Source: Streptomyces hygroscopicus
GTDB taxonomy: Bacteria > Actinomycetota > Actinomycetes > Streptomycetales > Streptomycetaceae
Direction of reading: 5' to 3'
DNA length: 64,000 nucleotides
Assembly: GCA_002021875.1 (NCBI GenBank)
Contig: CP018627.1
Coordinates: 9,672,001 to 9,736,000, forward strand
The number at the start of each line of letters is the position of its first letter. Position 1 is the stretch's first letter. This document shows, piece by piece, positions 50,697 through 58,424 of the stretch. The notes under the pieces are model-generated. The model had not been told where the DNA came from. It saw only the letters and a list, made by a program, of their open reading frames with translations, and ran no database searches. Both the position numbers and the translations under genes were made by a program.

Positions 50697-51494
50697 TCAG
50701 GACTGCGGTGCGGCGTCGGCGGGTGCGCCCGCCCAACGGCTGATCTCTAGGTCGGCGGAGGTGTCGCGCTGTCGCGTGGGGGCGACGACGATCTCCTGGA
50801 GGACGACGCGCTGGGGAAGGGTGATGGCGAGGCGGATGGCCTCGGCCACGTCCTCGGGCTGCACCATGTTGGCGCGTTCCTCCGGCTTCGGGGGCCGGGC
50901 GCGGTTGTCGAGGATGGGGGTGTCCGCTTCACCAGGGAGCACGGTGATCGCCCGCAGCCCCTGGTTGCGGAAGGTGTTGTGCAGGAAGGTCATGAAGTTG
51001 CGGACCCCGGCCTTGGCCGCGCCGTAGGCGGCGCCGCCGAGCAGGTTGGGGTTGACGGCGGCGAGCGAGGAGACGGTGACGATCGTCCCGCCGCCACGGC
51101 CGAGCATGTCGGGCAGCACGGCCTGGGCCAGCTGGAAAACGGCCGTGAGGTTCACCTCGATGACCTGGCGCCACTCGTCGTGGGGGAGCCACTGCGGGTT
51201 GAGCACCGTCGAGGAGCTGCCCGCGTTGTTGACGAGGACGTCGACGGGGCCGAGTTCGGCGTGGACCCGGTCGAGGACCCGTGTCACATCGTCGGCACTG
51301 GTGACATCGGCCCCGAGGGCGAGGGCCGTGCCGCCCTCGTCTCGGATGGTGGCCGCGACGGCGTCGAGCGCCTCCTGTCTGCGCCCGAGCAGCACGACGG
51401 TGGCGCCGTCCTGGGCGAGCAGCCGCGCGGTCTCCAGGCCCATCCCACTGCCCGCTCCTGTGATGAGCGCGGTCCTGCCGGACAACGTCGTCAC
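50697..51494 (-). CDS. Short-chain dehydrogenase/reductase of the Pxp-like operon
   Basis: GTG at 51494 follows GGAGGAGG and gives 265 residues with ALITGAGSGMGLETARLLAQ, VVLLGRRQEALDAV (Arg pair, so NADP likely), VLVNNAGSSSTVLN, catalytic Ser in VTVSSLAAVN and GAAYGAAKAGVRNF. It oxidises a hydroxyl or reduces a keto group of a pathway intermediate. The intergenic palindrome at 51536 may give it a separate promoter. Confidence 0.88.
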   Translation of the reverse strand: MTTLSGRTALITGAGSGMGLETARLLAQDGATVVLLGRRQEALDAVAATIRDEGGTALALGADVTSADDVTRVLDRVHAELGPVDVLVNNAGSSSTVLNPQWLPHDEWRQVIEVNLTAVFQLAQAVLPDMLGRGGGTIVTVSSLAAVNPNLLGGAAYGAAKAGVRNFMTFLHNTFRNQGLRAITVLPGEADTPILDNRARPPKPEERANMVQPEDVAEAIRLAITLPQRVVLQEIVVAPTRQRDTSADLEISRWAGAPADAAPQS

Positions 51495-51529
51495 CGTTCC
51501 TCCTCCATCACGCAAATGAGACGTCGATT

Positions 51530-52552
51530 TCAAGTGAGAATATATTCTCGTTTATTGCGGGACAAGGGTTCCCTGAAACCGAGGGCACCGAACGCCTCGG
51601 CCGCCGCCTGCCCCAGCGCGCACACCTCCGCCTCGCGCCGCGCGAACCGGCGCAGCGAGACCTCGCGGTCGGTCCAGCGGAACCGCAACTCCCGTCCCGG
51701 ACCGGCCTGTCCGAGCAGGGGCAGCGAGATCCGCGAGGCGACACCGACGATCGGATAGCCCGCCGTCAGGCTCCGGTAGCGGCCGAGCACGATCAGCTCG
51801 TCGGCATGCGGGATCTGGAGCGCCCCGATGGGCACTCCATGCGACACGATCTCGGTGTCGGAGTCCGGGTGCAGCACTGGTCCGTCGAGCCGGAGCCCCA
51901 CATGGTTGGAGCGCGTGGTGACGACGTACGCCGACTCCGCGATCAGCTCACGGATGCCGGGGATCGTGCGGACGCCGTGGCTCGCGACGACGTCGACGAC
52001 CCAGGGCCCGTCGTCGAAGCGCGGAACGGGGACGGGCAGCCGGAACAACGGCGAGGCGAACAGCCGATGGCCGAACCCCCGGAACTCCGTCTCCAGCAGC
52101 ACCCGTTCGCCCGGGGCGATGACCTGCCCGAATCCCATCCTGGCGTCCGGGGCCGCGCTCCCCAGCAGGGTCTTCGCGGCGAGCGTGCCGTTCACGGCCA
52201 GATAGGTGCGGATGCCCCGGCTCATGTCCCCGCGGACCCGCAGCTCGTGGCCTGCCGCTACCACCAGCGGCGACCAGGTGTCGACGGGCGCGCCGCCGAC
52301 GGTGACCCGGGCGGGCGCGCCGGTCACCGCCAGCAGGACGTCGGCGTCGGGGACCAGGGCCAGTTCGCCGCCGAAGTTCTCGATCAGTGTCGCGTCCCGG
52401 GCGTTGCCCACCAGGAGATTCGCCACGGCCGCCGAGTGCTGGTCGGCCGCGCCACCGGTGGGGACACCGCGCCGTTCCGTATCGCGGCGGCCGAGATCCT
52501 GGAACGTGGTGACCCATCCGGTGCTCGTGATGTCCAGCGCCACGGTCGTCAT
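51530..52552 (-). CDS. pxpC: PxpC-like subunit of an ATP-dependent lactamase (AHS2/KipA family)
   Basis: The 340-residue protein is an AHS2 carboxyltransferase-like domain: STGWVTTFQDLGRRDTERRG, VPTGGAADQHSAAVANLLVG, a GELRVRGDMSRGIRTYLAVN-type core and the tail PVLHPDSDTEIVSHGVPIGA. PxpC pairs with PxpB to supply ATP-dependent activation in 5-oxoprolinase. The start overlaps pxpB by four bases. The last codons carry a 14-bp palindrome. Confidence 0.85.
   Translation of the reverse strand: MTTVALDITSTGWVTTFQDLGRRDTERRGVPTGGAADQHSAAVANLLVGNARDATLIENFGGELALVPDADVLLAVTGAPARVTVGGAPVDTWSPLVVAAGHELRVRGDMSRGIRTYLAVNGTLAAKTLLGSAAPDARMGFGQVIAPGERVLLETEFRGFGHRLFASPLFRLPVPVPRFDDGPWVVDVVASHGVRTIPGIRELIAESAYVVTTRSNHVGLRLDGPVLHPDSDTEIVSHGVPIGALQIPHADELIVLGRYRSLTAGYPIVGVASRISLPLLGQAGPGRELRFRWTDREVSLRRFARREAEVCALGQAAAEAFGALGFREPLSRNKREYILT
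51536..51549. promoter_or_regulatory. 14-bp palindrome at the end of pxpC
   Basis: GAGAATATATTCTC is a perfect palindrome, very A/T-rich for this genome, inside the last codons of the pxpC-like gene and 42 bases before the SDR start. Its TATATT can serve as a -10 box for a downstream SDR-aminotransferase-TetR transcript. A related dyad occurs at 55758. Confidence 0.65.
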
Positions 52553-53292
52553 ACGGCCTCCTCCACCGGCAGCAGGAAACCGGCATCCCGCGCCGGGACC
52601 TCGTCCCGGGGGACGGGGACGAAGCGCACGATGTCACCGGTGCCGAACGAGACGGGGTCGGGGCGGGAGATGTCGACGATGGTGTACGGGGTGCGCCCGA
52701 CGACACGCCATCCGGTCGGACCGGGGAACGGCTGGATGATCGCGTTGGTCCCGGCGATCATGATCGCTCCTGGGGCGACGTCCGTCCGCGGTTCGGCCCG
52801 CCGGCGCACCGGTCGGGGCACCTTGAGCCCGTCCATCATCGGGGCCATCGCCGCGCCGAGGAGGGAGATCGTGAAGGTGGACTCCGCGATCGCCTCGACG
52901 ACCTCGGCGGGGGCCAGACCCAGCTCCTCGGCGACGGACCTCAGATCCGGGCCGTTCTCCTCGTCGAAGACGACGGGGACGGTGAACGCGCGCACCGCCC
53001 GAGGGCGGGCCGTACCCGTACCCTCCGACGGCGAAGGCGCCCACCGCGCCACCAGACGGGCCGCGTACTCCACATGCTCGAGCGCGGTCCGCAGCGGGTC
53101 GAACTCGATGAGCAGGGACTCCAGACCGGAGACGACGTCGAGCACGCCGTGCGGGCGGTGGGCCAGGAACCGGTCGCGGAAGGCGACGATCCCGGCCCTT
53201 CGGATGGCCTGGTCGGGGTGGGGGATGGTCACCATCACCGCCGAGTCCCCGAAGGGCTCGACGGTGAGGGCGCCGTACTGTGCTGTGGTCAT
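52549..53292 (-). CDS. pxpB: PxpB-like subunit (AHS1/KipI family)
   Basis: The 247-residue protein matches the AHS1/KipI domain: LTVEPFGDSAVMVTIPH, GVLDVVSGLESLLIEFDPL, VPVVFDEENGPDLRSVAEEL and GTNAIIQPFPGPTGWRVVGR. KipI/PxpB forms a heterodimer with PxpC. Four-base overlap with pxpC shows tight coupling. The start at 53292 lies 19 bp after the PxpA-like stop. Confidence 0.86.
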   Translation of the reverse strand: MTTAQYGALTVEPFGDSAVMVTIPHPDQAIRRAGIVAFRDRFLAHRPHGVLDVVSGLESLLIEFDPLRTALEHVEYAARLVARWAPSPSEGTGTARPRAVRAFTVPVVFDEENGPDLRSVAEELGLAPAEVVEAIAESTFTISLLGAAMAPMMDGLKVPRPVRRRAEPRTDVAPGAIMIAGTNAIIQPFPGPTGWRVVGRTPYTIVDISRPDPVSFGTGDIVRFVPVPRDEVPARDAGFLLPVEEAV

Positions 53293-53311
53293 CGCCTGGT
53301 GCGCTCGGCCG

Positions 53312-54118
53312 TCAGCCGGCGAGCGCGACCTCCGCCTTTTCCGCCAGGACCTCGCGCAGCCCGGCGACGCGGATGCCCGCGGCGCCGAGCGCGCCGCGCA
53401 GCGCGGTGCCGTTCGCGAGGACGGACGGGTGGTCGCCGTGCAGCAGCAGCACATCGGCGTCGTGGCCGAGCGGGACCACATTGCCGTTGACCGAGCGCAC
53501 GGTGCCCTCGCGCACCACCTGCGCCGAGCGCTGCCCGATCAGCTCGGGGTCGTAAATGAGGCCGCCTTCGTGCGAGCGGGGGACGGGCATGCCGTCGTCG
53601 CCGTAGCCGCGGTCGGCGAGGAACACATAGCCGACCTCCAGCCCGCGCTTGCGCGACTCCTCGGCGAGCAGACCCCGTTGGCAGATGACGATGTAGTCGG
53701 TGTTGTACGCGGCGATCGCGTCGGTGATCGCCCGCGCGTGCTTGGCGTCGGTCTGCGCGATCGAGCCCATCCGCCCGTGCGGGGCGACATGGCTGATGGT
53801 GCCGCCGTGCACCCGCGCGAAGGCGTCGAGCGCGCCGAGCTGGTAGAGGACATCGGTGCGGATCTCCTCTTCGGACGCCTCGATGAGACGACGGCCGAAG
53901 CCGACGAGGTCGGGGTAGCCGGGGTGGGCGCCCAGTTCGATGCCGCGCGCGACGCAGTCCGCGACGGTGCGGTCCATGATGCGCGGGTCACCGGCGTGGA
54001 AGCCGCAGGCGATGTTCGACGAGGTGACGAGGGAGAGCAGGGCTCCGTCGTCGCCGATGGTGTAGTTGCCGAAGCTCTCGCCGAGGTCGGCGACGACGGC
54101 TACGGAGTTGATTCCCAT
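53312..54118 (-). CDS. pxpA: PxpA/LamB-YcsF-family subunit with altered active-site motifs
   Basis: The 268-residue protein keeps the YcsF scaffold: DLGESFGNYTIGDDGALLSL, SSNIACGFHAGDPRIM, GAHPGYPDLVGFGRRLIEAS, FLADRGYGDDGMPVPRSHEG. Two usual signatures are changed: the Asn of the leading LNxDLGE is replaced (VVADLGE), and the HVKPHGALYN block reads HVAPHGRMGS, losing the lysine and the LYN. In characterised PxpABC, PxpA binds 5-oxoproline and opens its ring. These changes suggest a related but different lactam, or loss of activity. It lies first of the three Pxp-like genes, 28 bp after the transporter gene. Confidence 0.83.
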   Translation of the reverse strand: MGINSVAVVADLGESFGNYTIGDDGALLSLVTSSNIACGFHAGDPRIMDRTVADCVARGIELGAHPGYPDLVGFGRRLIEASEEEIRTDVLYQLGALDAFARVHGGTISHVAPHGRMGSIAQTDAKHARAITDAIAAYNTDYIVICQRGLLAEESRKRGLEVGYVFLADRGYGDDGMPVPRSHEGGLIYDPELIGQRSAQVVREGTVRSVNGNVVPLGHDADVLLLHGDHPSVLANGTALRGALGAAGIRVAGLREVLAEKAEVALAG

Positions 54119-54146
54119 GGTGTCTCCTTGTGCCGGGGTGGGTGGT

Positions 54147-55523
54147 TCAGCGGGCGGTGAGGGGCCGGCCCTTGGTCTCGCGCAGGAAGGCGATAGAGAT
54201 CAGGGTGATCACGGCGGTGATGATGGAGGCGAAGGCGGGGACGAGCGTGGAGCCGGTCGACTCGATCAGCTCGGTCATCACCAGCGGGGCGCTGCCGCCG
54301 AAGATGATCGTCGAGATGCTGAACCCGATGCTGTAGGCGGAGTAGCGCACCGTGGTCGGGAACATCTCGGCGAGCGCGGTGTGGACGACCGCGGCGTGGC
54401 CGGAGAAGGCGATCGCCAGCACGATGGTGCCGATGCAGGCGAGCCCGAACTCGCCCGTGGTGATGAGCCGGAACATCGGATACGAGACGGCGGCCATGGC
54501 CACGGCGGAACCGGTGAGGACGGGCTTGCGGCCGATCCGGTCGGACAAGCGGGCCATGAGCGGGATACAGAGGGAGATGGCCACCAGGCTGAACGCCGTG
54601 ACGGTGAGCGACCGCAGCATCGAGAAGTTGTGCTCGCCGAGCGAGGACCTCAAGTAGGTCGGCATATAGACGAACAGCAGGTAGTAGCCGGGGCCGTTGA
54701 GCGCGGGGAGGAAGATCGTGAGGGCGATCGCCTTCAGATGGCGCGGGGAGGTCAATGCCTCCCGCAGCGGGTTGCGCGCGACGGTGTTCTGCTCCCGCAG
54801 CGCCTCGAAGTGCGGGGTCTCCTCCAGCCGGCGGCGGATGTAGAAGCCGACGTAGCCGAGCGGGACGGCCAGGAGGAAGGGCACCCGCCAGGCCCAGGAG
54901 GTCATCGCGTCATCGCCGAGCGTCGTGATGAGAAGGGCGGAGAGGACGCTGCCGAACATCAGGGCCACGAACGAGCCGACCGCGATGAAGCTCATCATGT
55001 AGTTGCGGCGGGTATCGGGTGCGTACTCGCCGACGAAGGACATGGCACCGGCCACCTCGCCACCCGCCGAGAAGCCCTGGAGCACACGGAGCAGGACCAG
55101 CAGCACGGGCGCGGCGACACCGATGACACCGGACGAAGGTATGAGGCCGATGGCCGCGGTCGCGGCGGAGATGAGCACCAGCAGAGTGGCAAGAAGGCTC
55201 TTACGCCCGAGCCGGTCCCCGAGATATCCGCAGATGACGCTGCCGAACGGGCGGGCGACGAAGCTGATCAGGAAACCGATGTTGGTGAGGAAGAGTCCCC
55301 CGGCCTCGGCCTCGCCCATGATGTTGATCGCGAGGTAGGTGACCAGCAGGCCGTACACGCCGTAGTCGTACCACTCGACGAAGGACCCGATCGCGCCCGC
55401 GAAGGTGGCCTTGCGGACGACCTTGCCGTCAGCGGAGACGATGTCGACCGCTGCCGCGTCGGGCGTGTCCGACGCGGCGTCGTGACGATCTGAAGTGGTG
55501 TCGAGCCGATCTGAGGTAGTCAT
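54147..55523 (-). CDS. MFS transporter of the metabolite:H+ symporter (ProP/ShiA-like) family
   Basis: The 458-residue protein has 12 predicted helices and MHS signatures: TFAGAIGSFVEWYDYGVYGL, GFLISFVARPFGSVICGYLG, DRLGRKSLLATLLVL and LLRVLQGFSAGGEVAGAMSF, with GDRLGRK and RLSDRIGRKP loops. MHS carriers import carboxylates, betaines or amino acid derivatives with protons. As first gene of the Pxp-like operon it is the probable importer of the pathway substrate. A Thr/Ser/Asp-rich 30-residue N terminus is predicted cytoplasmic. Confidence 0.88.
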   Translation of the reverse strand: MTTSDRLDTTSDRHDAASDTPDAAAVDIVSADGKVVRKATFAGAIGSFVEWYDYGVYGLLVTYLAINIMGEAEAGGLFLTNIGFLISFVARPFGSVICGYLGDRLGRKSLLATLLVLISAATAAIGLIPSSGVIGVAAPVLLVLLRVLQGFSAGGEVAGAMSFVGEYAPDTRRNYMMSFIAVGSFVALMFGSVLSALLITTLGDDAMTSWAWRVPFLLAVPLGYVGFYIRRRLEETPHFEALREQNTVARNPLREALTSPRHLKAIALTIFLPALNGPGYYLLFVYMPTYLRSSLGEHNFSMLRSLTVTAFSLVAISLCIPLMARLSDRIGRKPVLTGSAVAMAAVSYPMFRLITTGEFGLACIGTIVLAIAFSGHAAVVHTALAEMFPTTVRYSAYSIGFSISTIIFGGSAPLVMTELIESTGSTLVPAFASIITAVITLISIAFLRETKGRPLTAR

Positions 55524-56080
55524 ACGCGTTTTCTTTCGATGTCGCGGACTCCTGGAACGGTGTCCTGAAGGATCATGCGCTGAACGAGGTCGCTGTCAGC
55601 GGTCGCTCCTGAGCCGGGGCGCACCTGGACGTTTCGGGGTCTATGGGAAGGCGATGACGGCGCTCGGGCCGTGCTCGCTCGCCTGAGTGAGGCCAGAGGT
55701 GAGGCAGGATGGAAAAGTCGCGGAGCGGCGTCAGAGCCAAGTTGCGACGTGAATCGCGAATGAGAATAGATTCGCATTCTGGGGCGGTCAAGGATGTGCG
55801 TTGCCCCTTCGTTAACCTTTCGCTTCCATCGTGCTTCCGCCTTGGACTCCAGGGTTCGTTCGGCGATTTGGCGGTGCTTTCGATGGTGTCGCCGGGGTGT
55901 GGCCTGCCCCGAAGGGGTCGATCTCGCGGGCTGGGCACCTCTTGTCCTGCGCCACGGATGGATGCAGACTGACTCTCGCGAAACGCGAAACCTTTCGCAC
56001 TTTCTTGTTGGGGCGTGGTGAACCCATGGCGCCCGCCACCGCCCCGCCCGGCGGAACCGGACCCGGTGAAGGAGCCTGCG
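55524..56080. promoter_or_regulatory. 557-base divergent control region of the Pxp-like and RraA operons
   Basis: No convincing gene lies here. It holds a 22-bp dyad (55758-55779), a second dyad GCGAAA-CC-TTTCGC (55985-55998) next to direct repeats CGCGAAA (55977 and 55984), and A/T-richer patches at 55740-55830 and 55975-56010. Both operons may have leaders over 200 bases long. Short frames in the region show no ribosome binding sites. Confidence 0.5.
55758..55779. promoter_or_regulatory. 22-bp dyad related to the palindrome in pxpC
   Basis: GAATGAGAAT (55758-55767) and ATTCGCATTC (55770-55779) form an inverted repeat with one mismatch around AG. Its core GAGAATAGATTCGC resembles GAGAATATATTCTC at 51536, so both may bind the operon's TetR or another shared regulator. 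Confidence 0.6.
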
Positions 56081-56725
56081 ATGACCCAGGACAACGTGCG
56101 CGTGAGCAGCGCGTGGGAACGCGTCGACGGACAGGTGCTGGATCAGTTCCGCGCCCACTCCGTGGCCAACCTCGGCGATGCCCTCGACCGGCTGAACATC
56201 GTCGACGGTGGCATCGCGCCCATCTGGAACGGGGCCAGAGCCGTCGGCACGGCGCTCCCGGTTCTCACCGTCGCGGGCGACAACAAGGCCGTGATCGCGG
56301 CGCTCGAGCACATCCGCCCCGGTGACATCCTGGTCATCAACGCCTTCGGCCACGACGGCCGCGCCATCATCGGCGACAACCTCGCCCAGCGCTTCGCCGT
56401 CTACGGTGCCGCGGGGGCGGTGGTCGACGGATATGTGCGCGACGCCGCGATCATCGAAGAACTCGGGGTCCCGGTCTTCGCCCGCGGGCTCACCCCCGCC
56501 GGTCCGTTCAAGAACGGCCCGGGTACGATCGGCGAACCGGTCGCCATCGGCGGTGTCGTGGTGAACCCCGGAGACATCGTCGCCGCCGACGGGGACGGCG
56601 TCATCGTCATCCCGCCGCACCGGGCCGATGAGGCGCTGAGGGCGGTCGAGGAGATCGTCGCCCGCGAGGCGGCGCTGGACGCCGAGGTCGAAACGCTGCG
56701 GAACCAGGCCAAGGCCGTCCGATGA
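56081..56725 (+). CDS. RraA-like / 4-hydroxy-4-methyl-2-oxoglutarate aldolase-family protein
   Basis: From ATG 56081 (AAGGAG upstream) the 214-residue protein has the RraA fold: HSVANLGDALDRLNIVDGGI, GDILVINAFGHDGRAIIGDN and GAAGAVVDGYVRDAAIIEEL, where the Arg-Asp of YVRD is the metal- and substrate-binding pair of class II HMG/CHA aldolases and oxaloacetate decarboxylases. It would split a 4-hydroxy-2-oxo dicarboxylate to pyruvate plus a second acid. ATGA overlap with the dehydrogenase gene shows coupling. Confidence 0.84.
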   Translation: MTQDNVRVSSAWERVDGQVLDQFRAHSVANLGDALDRLNIVDGGIAPIWNGARAVGTALPVLTVAGDNKAVIAALEHIRPGDILVINAFGHDGRAIIGDNLAQRFAVYGAAGAVVDGYVRDAAIIEELGVPVFARGLTPAGPFKNGPGTIGEPVAIGGVVVNPGDIVAADGDGVIVIPPHRADEALRAVEEIVAREAALDAEVETLRNQAKAVR

Positions 56726-57825
56726 GCGGAAAGGACGAGATGACGGGTCAGGATCAGGTGACCGGCCGGGACCACGTGGCCGATCGCCTCCGCGTGGCGG
56801 TCGCCGCCCCGCTGTCCGAGGAGAACTGCGCCCGCATCCGGGAGTTGGAGCCGCGGATCGACCTCGTCGTCGACCACTCCCTCCTCCCGCCCATGCGCTG
56901 GCCCGCCGACTTCGCCGGCGACCCGGCCTGGCGGCGCGGCCCCCAGCAGCAGCGCGCCTACGAGGCCGCGATCGACTCGGCCGACGCCCTGTACGGCGTC
57001 CCCGACCTGGACCCGGCCGCTCTGGCGCGGGCGGTCCGGGCCAACCCGCGCCTGCGCTGGGTGCACACGATGGCCGCGGGCGGCGGCGGCCAGATCAAGG
57101 CCGCCGGGCTGAGCACCGAAGAGCTCGACCGGGTCCTGTTCACCACCTCGGCCGGTGTGCACGGACGCCCGCTCGCCGAGTTCGCCGTCTTCGGCGTCCT
57201 CGCGGGAGCCAAGGACCTTCCCCGACTGCGGCGCCAGCAGCGCGACCGGGAGTGGACCGGCCGCTGGACGATGGGGCAGGTGAACCAGCAGACGGTGCTG
57301 GTCCTCGGCCTCGGCGGGATCGGCCGGGTCGTCGCCGAGACCCTCCACGCGCTGGGGGCCACGGTCATCGGCACGAGCAGGAGGGACGTCACCGTCACCG
57401 GCGTCTCCACCGTGGTGCACCCCGACCGCATCGCCGAAGTGGCTCCCACCGTGGACGCCGTCGTGAACACCCTCCCCGGCACCGAGGCCACCGAGCACCT
57501 CCTCGGCGAACGATTCTTCGGCGCCCTTCGGCCCGGCGCCTGTCTCGTGAACGTCGGCCGCGGAAGCGTCGTCGACGAGGCCGCGCTGATCGGCGCGCTC
57601 GACTCCGGCCGGGTCGGCTTCGCCGCACTGGACGTCTTCGAGACCGAACCGCTGCCCGCGCACAGTCCGCTCTGGGACCACGACCGTGTGCTGGTGAGCC
57701 CGCACACCGCCGCGCTCGACGCGGCGGAGGACCGCCGCATCGCCGAACTCTTCGCCGCCAACGCCACCCGGCTCCTCGACGGGCATGAGCTGGTCAACCG
57801 CGTGAACACCGTCGAGTTCTACTGA
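56722..57825 (+). CDS. D-isomer-specific 2-hydroxyacid dehydrogenase
   Basis: The 367-residue protein has the NAD-binding VLVLGLGGIGRVVAETLHAL, substrate-binding Arg in LVNVGRGSVVDEAALIGALD, Glu in DVFETEPLPAHSPLWDH and catalytic His in VLVSPHTAALDAAED. It reduces a 2-oxo acid (glyoxylate, pyruvate or hydroxypyruvate type) or the reverse. Overlapping the aldolase gene, it may remove an aldol fragment. The first 20 residues are a hydrophilic extension with further possible starts. Confidence 0.88.
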   Translation: MSGKDEMTGQDQVTGRDHVADRLRVAVAAPLSEENCARIRELEPRIDLVVDHSLLPPMRWPADFAGDPAWRRGPQQQRAYEAAIDSADALYGVPDLDPAALARAVRANPRLRWVHTMAAGGGGQIKAAGLSTEELDRVLFTTSAGVHGRPLAEFAVFGVLAGAKDLPRLRRQQRDREWTGRWTMGQVNQQTVLVLGLGGIGRVVAETLHALGATVIGTSRRDVTVTGVSTVVHPDRIAEVAPTVDAVVNTLPGTEATEHLLGERFFGALRPGACLVNVGRGSVVDEAALIGALDSGRVGFAALDVFETEPLPAHSPLWDHDRVLVSPHTAALDAAEDRRIAELFAANATRLLDGHELVNRVNTVEFY

Positions 57826-57863
57826 CCGGGACGGCGGCGCGCTCGAAGGGCTTGTCGCGGAGG

Positions 57864-58292
57864 TCAGAACGCGTAGCGGCGCACGGTCTCCGGGTGGATG
57901 ACGAGACGGACCGAGTCCTCGGCCAGGATCCCGGCGAGGTCGTCGGCGCGGGCCGGGTCGTCGAGGTCCCAGTAGCGCGCGGCCAGCCGGGCGGCCAGGT
58001 CGTGTGCTCCGTCGGGTTCCACCGTGGTGCGGCCGGCGACCGACAGCCAGCGCTCGCGTTCACCCACCGGGGCGGCGACCACGATCGAGGCGCGGGGGTC
58101 GCGGCGTAGACGCCGCACTTTGAGCGTGTCCGGGCCCGTGAAGAGCTGGATCGTGCCCTCGGCGGTGGCCTCGAACCACACCGGCCGGGGCTGTGGCGGA
58201 AGCGGCCCACCGGCCACGGACAGAAACCCGTACAGGGGGCGCCGGAGGAACTCGAGGTCCTGGGTGGTCAGCGACGTGGCGTCGGTGCTCAT
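57864..58292 (-). CDS. PPOX-class (F420/FMN split-barrel) protein
   Basis: The 142-residue protein has the split-barrel motifs RRPLYGFLSVAGGPLPPQPR, PVWFEATAEGTIQLFTGP, KVRRLRRDPRASIVVAAPVG and a WLSVAGRTTVEPDG strand. This is the pattern of F420-dependent reductases and heme-degradation relatives. ATG at 58292 after GAAGGGCT; GTG three bases upstream is possible. It converges with the 2-hydroxyacid dehydrogenase gene. Confidence 0.82.
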   Translation of the reverse strand: MSTDATSLTTQDLEFLRRPLYGFLSVAGGPLPPQPRPVWFEATAEGTIQLFTGPDTLKVRRLRRDPRASIVVAAPVGERERWLSVAGRTTVEPDGAHDLAARLAARYWDLDDPARADDLAGILAEDSVRLVIHPETVRRYAF

Positions 58293-58424
58293 CACAGCCC
58301 TTCCGATGGGTGAGGGGGAATGGTTTCGAGGTCGTTGAACGAGGCGTCGGCTCGTTCGGAACGGGTGTTCCGCGGACGGGCGACGGCCGGGCGATGGCCA
58401 GGCGGCTCGGCCGCCGCCGGGCGG

